A stretch of 64,000 nucleotides of DNA from Ketogulonicigenium vulgare WSH-001 (lineage in GTDB: Bacteria; Pseudomonadota; Alphaproteobacteria; Rhodobacterales; Rhodobacteraceae), in contig NC_017384.1 in the NCBI RefSeq assembly GCF_000223375.1, positions 2,674,501 to 2,738,500 on the forward strand. Reading direction: 5' to 3'. The notes below the pieces were generated by a model. That model had not been told where the DNA came from. It made no database searches and saw only the letters and a program-made list of their open reading frames with translations. The position numbers and the translations under genes are program-made. Shown piece by piece: positions 63,285 to 64,000 of this stretch. How positions within the stretch are numbered: the first letter of the stretch is position 1; the number at the start of each line of letters is the position of its first letter.

Positions 63285-64000
63285 TCAGGATTGAGGGCCG
63301 CCAAAGCTGCGAGGGGCGGGGTCAAGGATGCTCACCATATTGTTGCGGATCTCGGCGACAGCCAGACCGCGCTGGGTCGTGCCATCGGGCAAGAAGCGGA
63401 AGATACCCGAGGTGCCCTCGAACCCTTGGGTCTGGGTCAGGGCGCCGCGGGATAGCGGATTAGAGCCGCCGCGTTGCAGCAGCGCGCCCACGGCGGCGAT
63501 CCCGTCATAGGCAAGGCTGGCCAGCGGATGCGGCGGTTGGCCATAAGTCGCACTATAGCGCCCCTCGAAGGCGGTGACGCGGGCTTGGTCCGGCAGCGTA
63601 AAGATGCCGCCTTGCAGCCCCGGCAGCGTCAGCGCCTGCGACGTCGCGTTCCAGCGTGTCAGGCCGATCAGGCGGGTTGTTTCACGACTAACACCGGCCT
63701 CGGGCAGGACCGTCGCCAGAATCGGCAGGTCGGCGTTGACACTGGCGGTGGTGATCACGGCCTGTGCGCCCGTGGCATTGACGGTTGCGCCGACGCGGCG
63801 CGCCCCCTCGGCCGTTGCGGCTTGCGACAGGGCGTAGCTTTCAACGCCTGCCACCGTGCCGCCGCCTGCGGTAATCGCGGCAGAAATCGCATCGCGGCCA
63901 AGGTTGCCACCCAGATCATTGGCATGGGCGATCACATAGCTATTGATGCCTTGGCTACTGGAATAGCCAACCAAACGGTTCGCGGTGTCGCGGAAGGTCT
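63285..64000 (-). CDS. Penicillin-binding protein activator (periplasmic-binding fold), 5' partial
   Basis: The frame is open to the right edge, so only about 238 C-terminal residues are seen. The type 1 periplasmic-binding fold is evident: NRLVGYSSSQGINSYVIAHA, VESYALSQAATAEGARRVGA, LIGLTRWNATSQALTLPGLQ and PHPLASLAYDGIAAVGALLQ. This fits the LpoA-like/YraM proteins called penicillin-binding protein activators, which in Rhodobacterales lie beside glnD. Its stop is 28 bases before the chosen glnD ATG. A start and signal peptide lie outside the window. Confidence 0.88.
   Translation of the reverse strand, partial: TFRDTANRLVGYSSSQGINSYVIAHANDLGGNLGRDAISAAITAGGGTVAGVESYALSQAATAEGARRVGATVNATGAQAVITTASVNADLPILATVLPEAGVSRETTRLIGLTRWNATSQALTLPGLQGGIFTLPDQARVTAFEGRYSATYGQPPHPLASLAYDGIAAVGALLQRGGSNPLSRGALTQTQGFEGTSGIFRFLPDGTTQRGLAVAEIRNNMVSILDPAPRSFGGPQS

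Noticed and set aside
1..64000. CRISPR arrays, insertion sequences, prophage or integron structures
   Set aside because: No spaced direct repeats, transposase, integrase or long terminal inverted repeats were seen; the gene content is core chromosomal.

Overview
The window is GC-rich chromosomal DNA of an alphaproteobacterium, almost certainly a member of the Rhodobacterales (Rhodobacteraceae/Paracoccaceae). The evidence is a DUF1013 (TrcR) cell-cycle regulator, a DUF1467 protein, an alphaproteobacterial short HPr kinase next to rapZ and an EIIA-Man/HPr pair, a COQ9-like protein, a Rhodobacterales-type Hint-domain protein, an RpsU with the alphaproteobacterial leader, and a CueR/CopZ pair. 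Gene content and order resemble Ketogulonicigenium or Paracoccus-like genomes, but the species is a guess. No insertion sequence, prophage, CRISPR array or rRNA operon was seen; one tRNA (elongator Met) is present.

Layout. 1-6.5 kb: C-terminal part of a TolC protein, a small acidic protein, tRNA-Met, a lipoprotein alpha/beta hydrolase, a galactofuranosyltransferase-like GT2 overlapping an SGNH-like protein, and an AGE-family sugar epimerase. 6.5-13 kb: an RND efflux operon (adaptor then pump, with the AGE gene as its last member) and a divergent MsbA-like ABC exporter. 13-15 kb: an AT-rich promoter region and a Hint-domain protein. 15-21 kb: cytochrome bd genes cydD-cydC and cydA-cydB-cydX, all on the minus strand. 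21-25 kb: a DUF442-type sulfurtransferase/phosphatase, an MFS transporter, an ArsR regulator, a copZ-cueR copper operon with a readable MerR-type promoter, and a Cys-rich mini-protein. 25-31.6 kb: DMT transporter, mnmD with a divergent FAD oxidoreductase (a split MnmC arrangement), moaB, a family-4-like uracil-DNA glycosylase, D-amino acid aminotransferase, and small conserved genes. 31.8-42.4 kb: pyk, rpmI-rplT, pheST, GST, mscL, Lrp regulator, rpsU, coq9, etfBA. 42.4-47.2 kb: DUF6473, ptsH, EIIA-Man, rapZ, hprK, then divergent pckA. 47.3-64 kb: DUF3859 protein, RNase T2, trcR, the glucan operon opgG-opgH (opgH carries an in-frame stop codon), GNAT, aspS, DUF1467, nitroreductase, DUF167, M48 protease, rimO, murJ, glnD and a partial penicillin-binding-protein activator.

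How it works together. Most of the window is core housekeeping: translation, aerobic respiration, carbon-flow control, envelope and nitrogen sensing. The pyruvate kinase and PEP carboxykinase promoters share a LacI-family-like palindrome (GTTAGCGATAAC and GTTTGCGCTAAC), which suggests that one regulator of the CceR type balances glycolysis against gluconeogenesis. The PTS-Ntr-like output genes sit beside pckA, but the ChvG/ChvI two-component pair usually found between them in related bacteria is absent. I found no clear example of a wholly new multi-gene system. The best leads are the split opgH, the shared pyk/pckA operator, the missing chvIG pair, the GlfT2-like/SGNH-like overlapping pair and the rpsU start-site hairpin.
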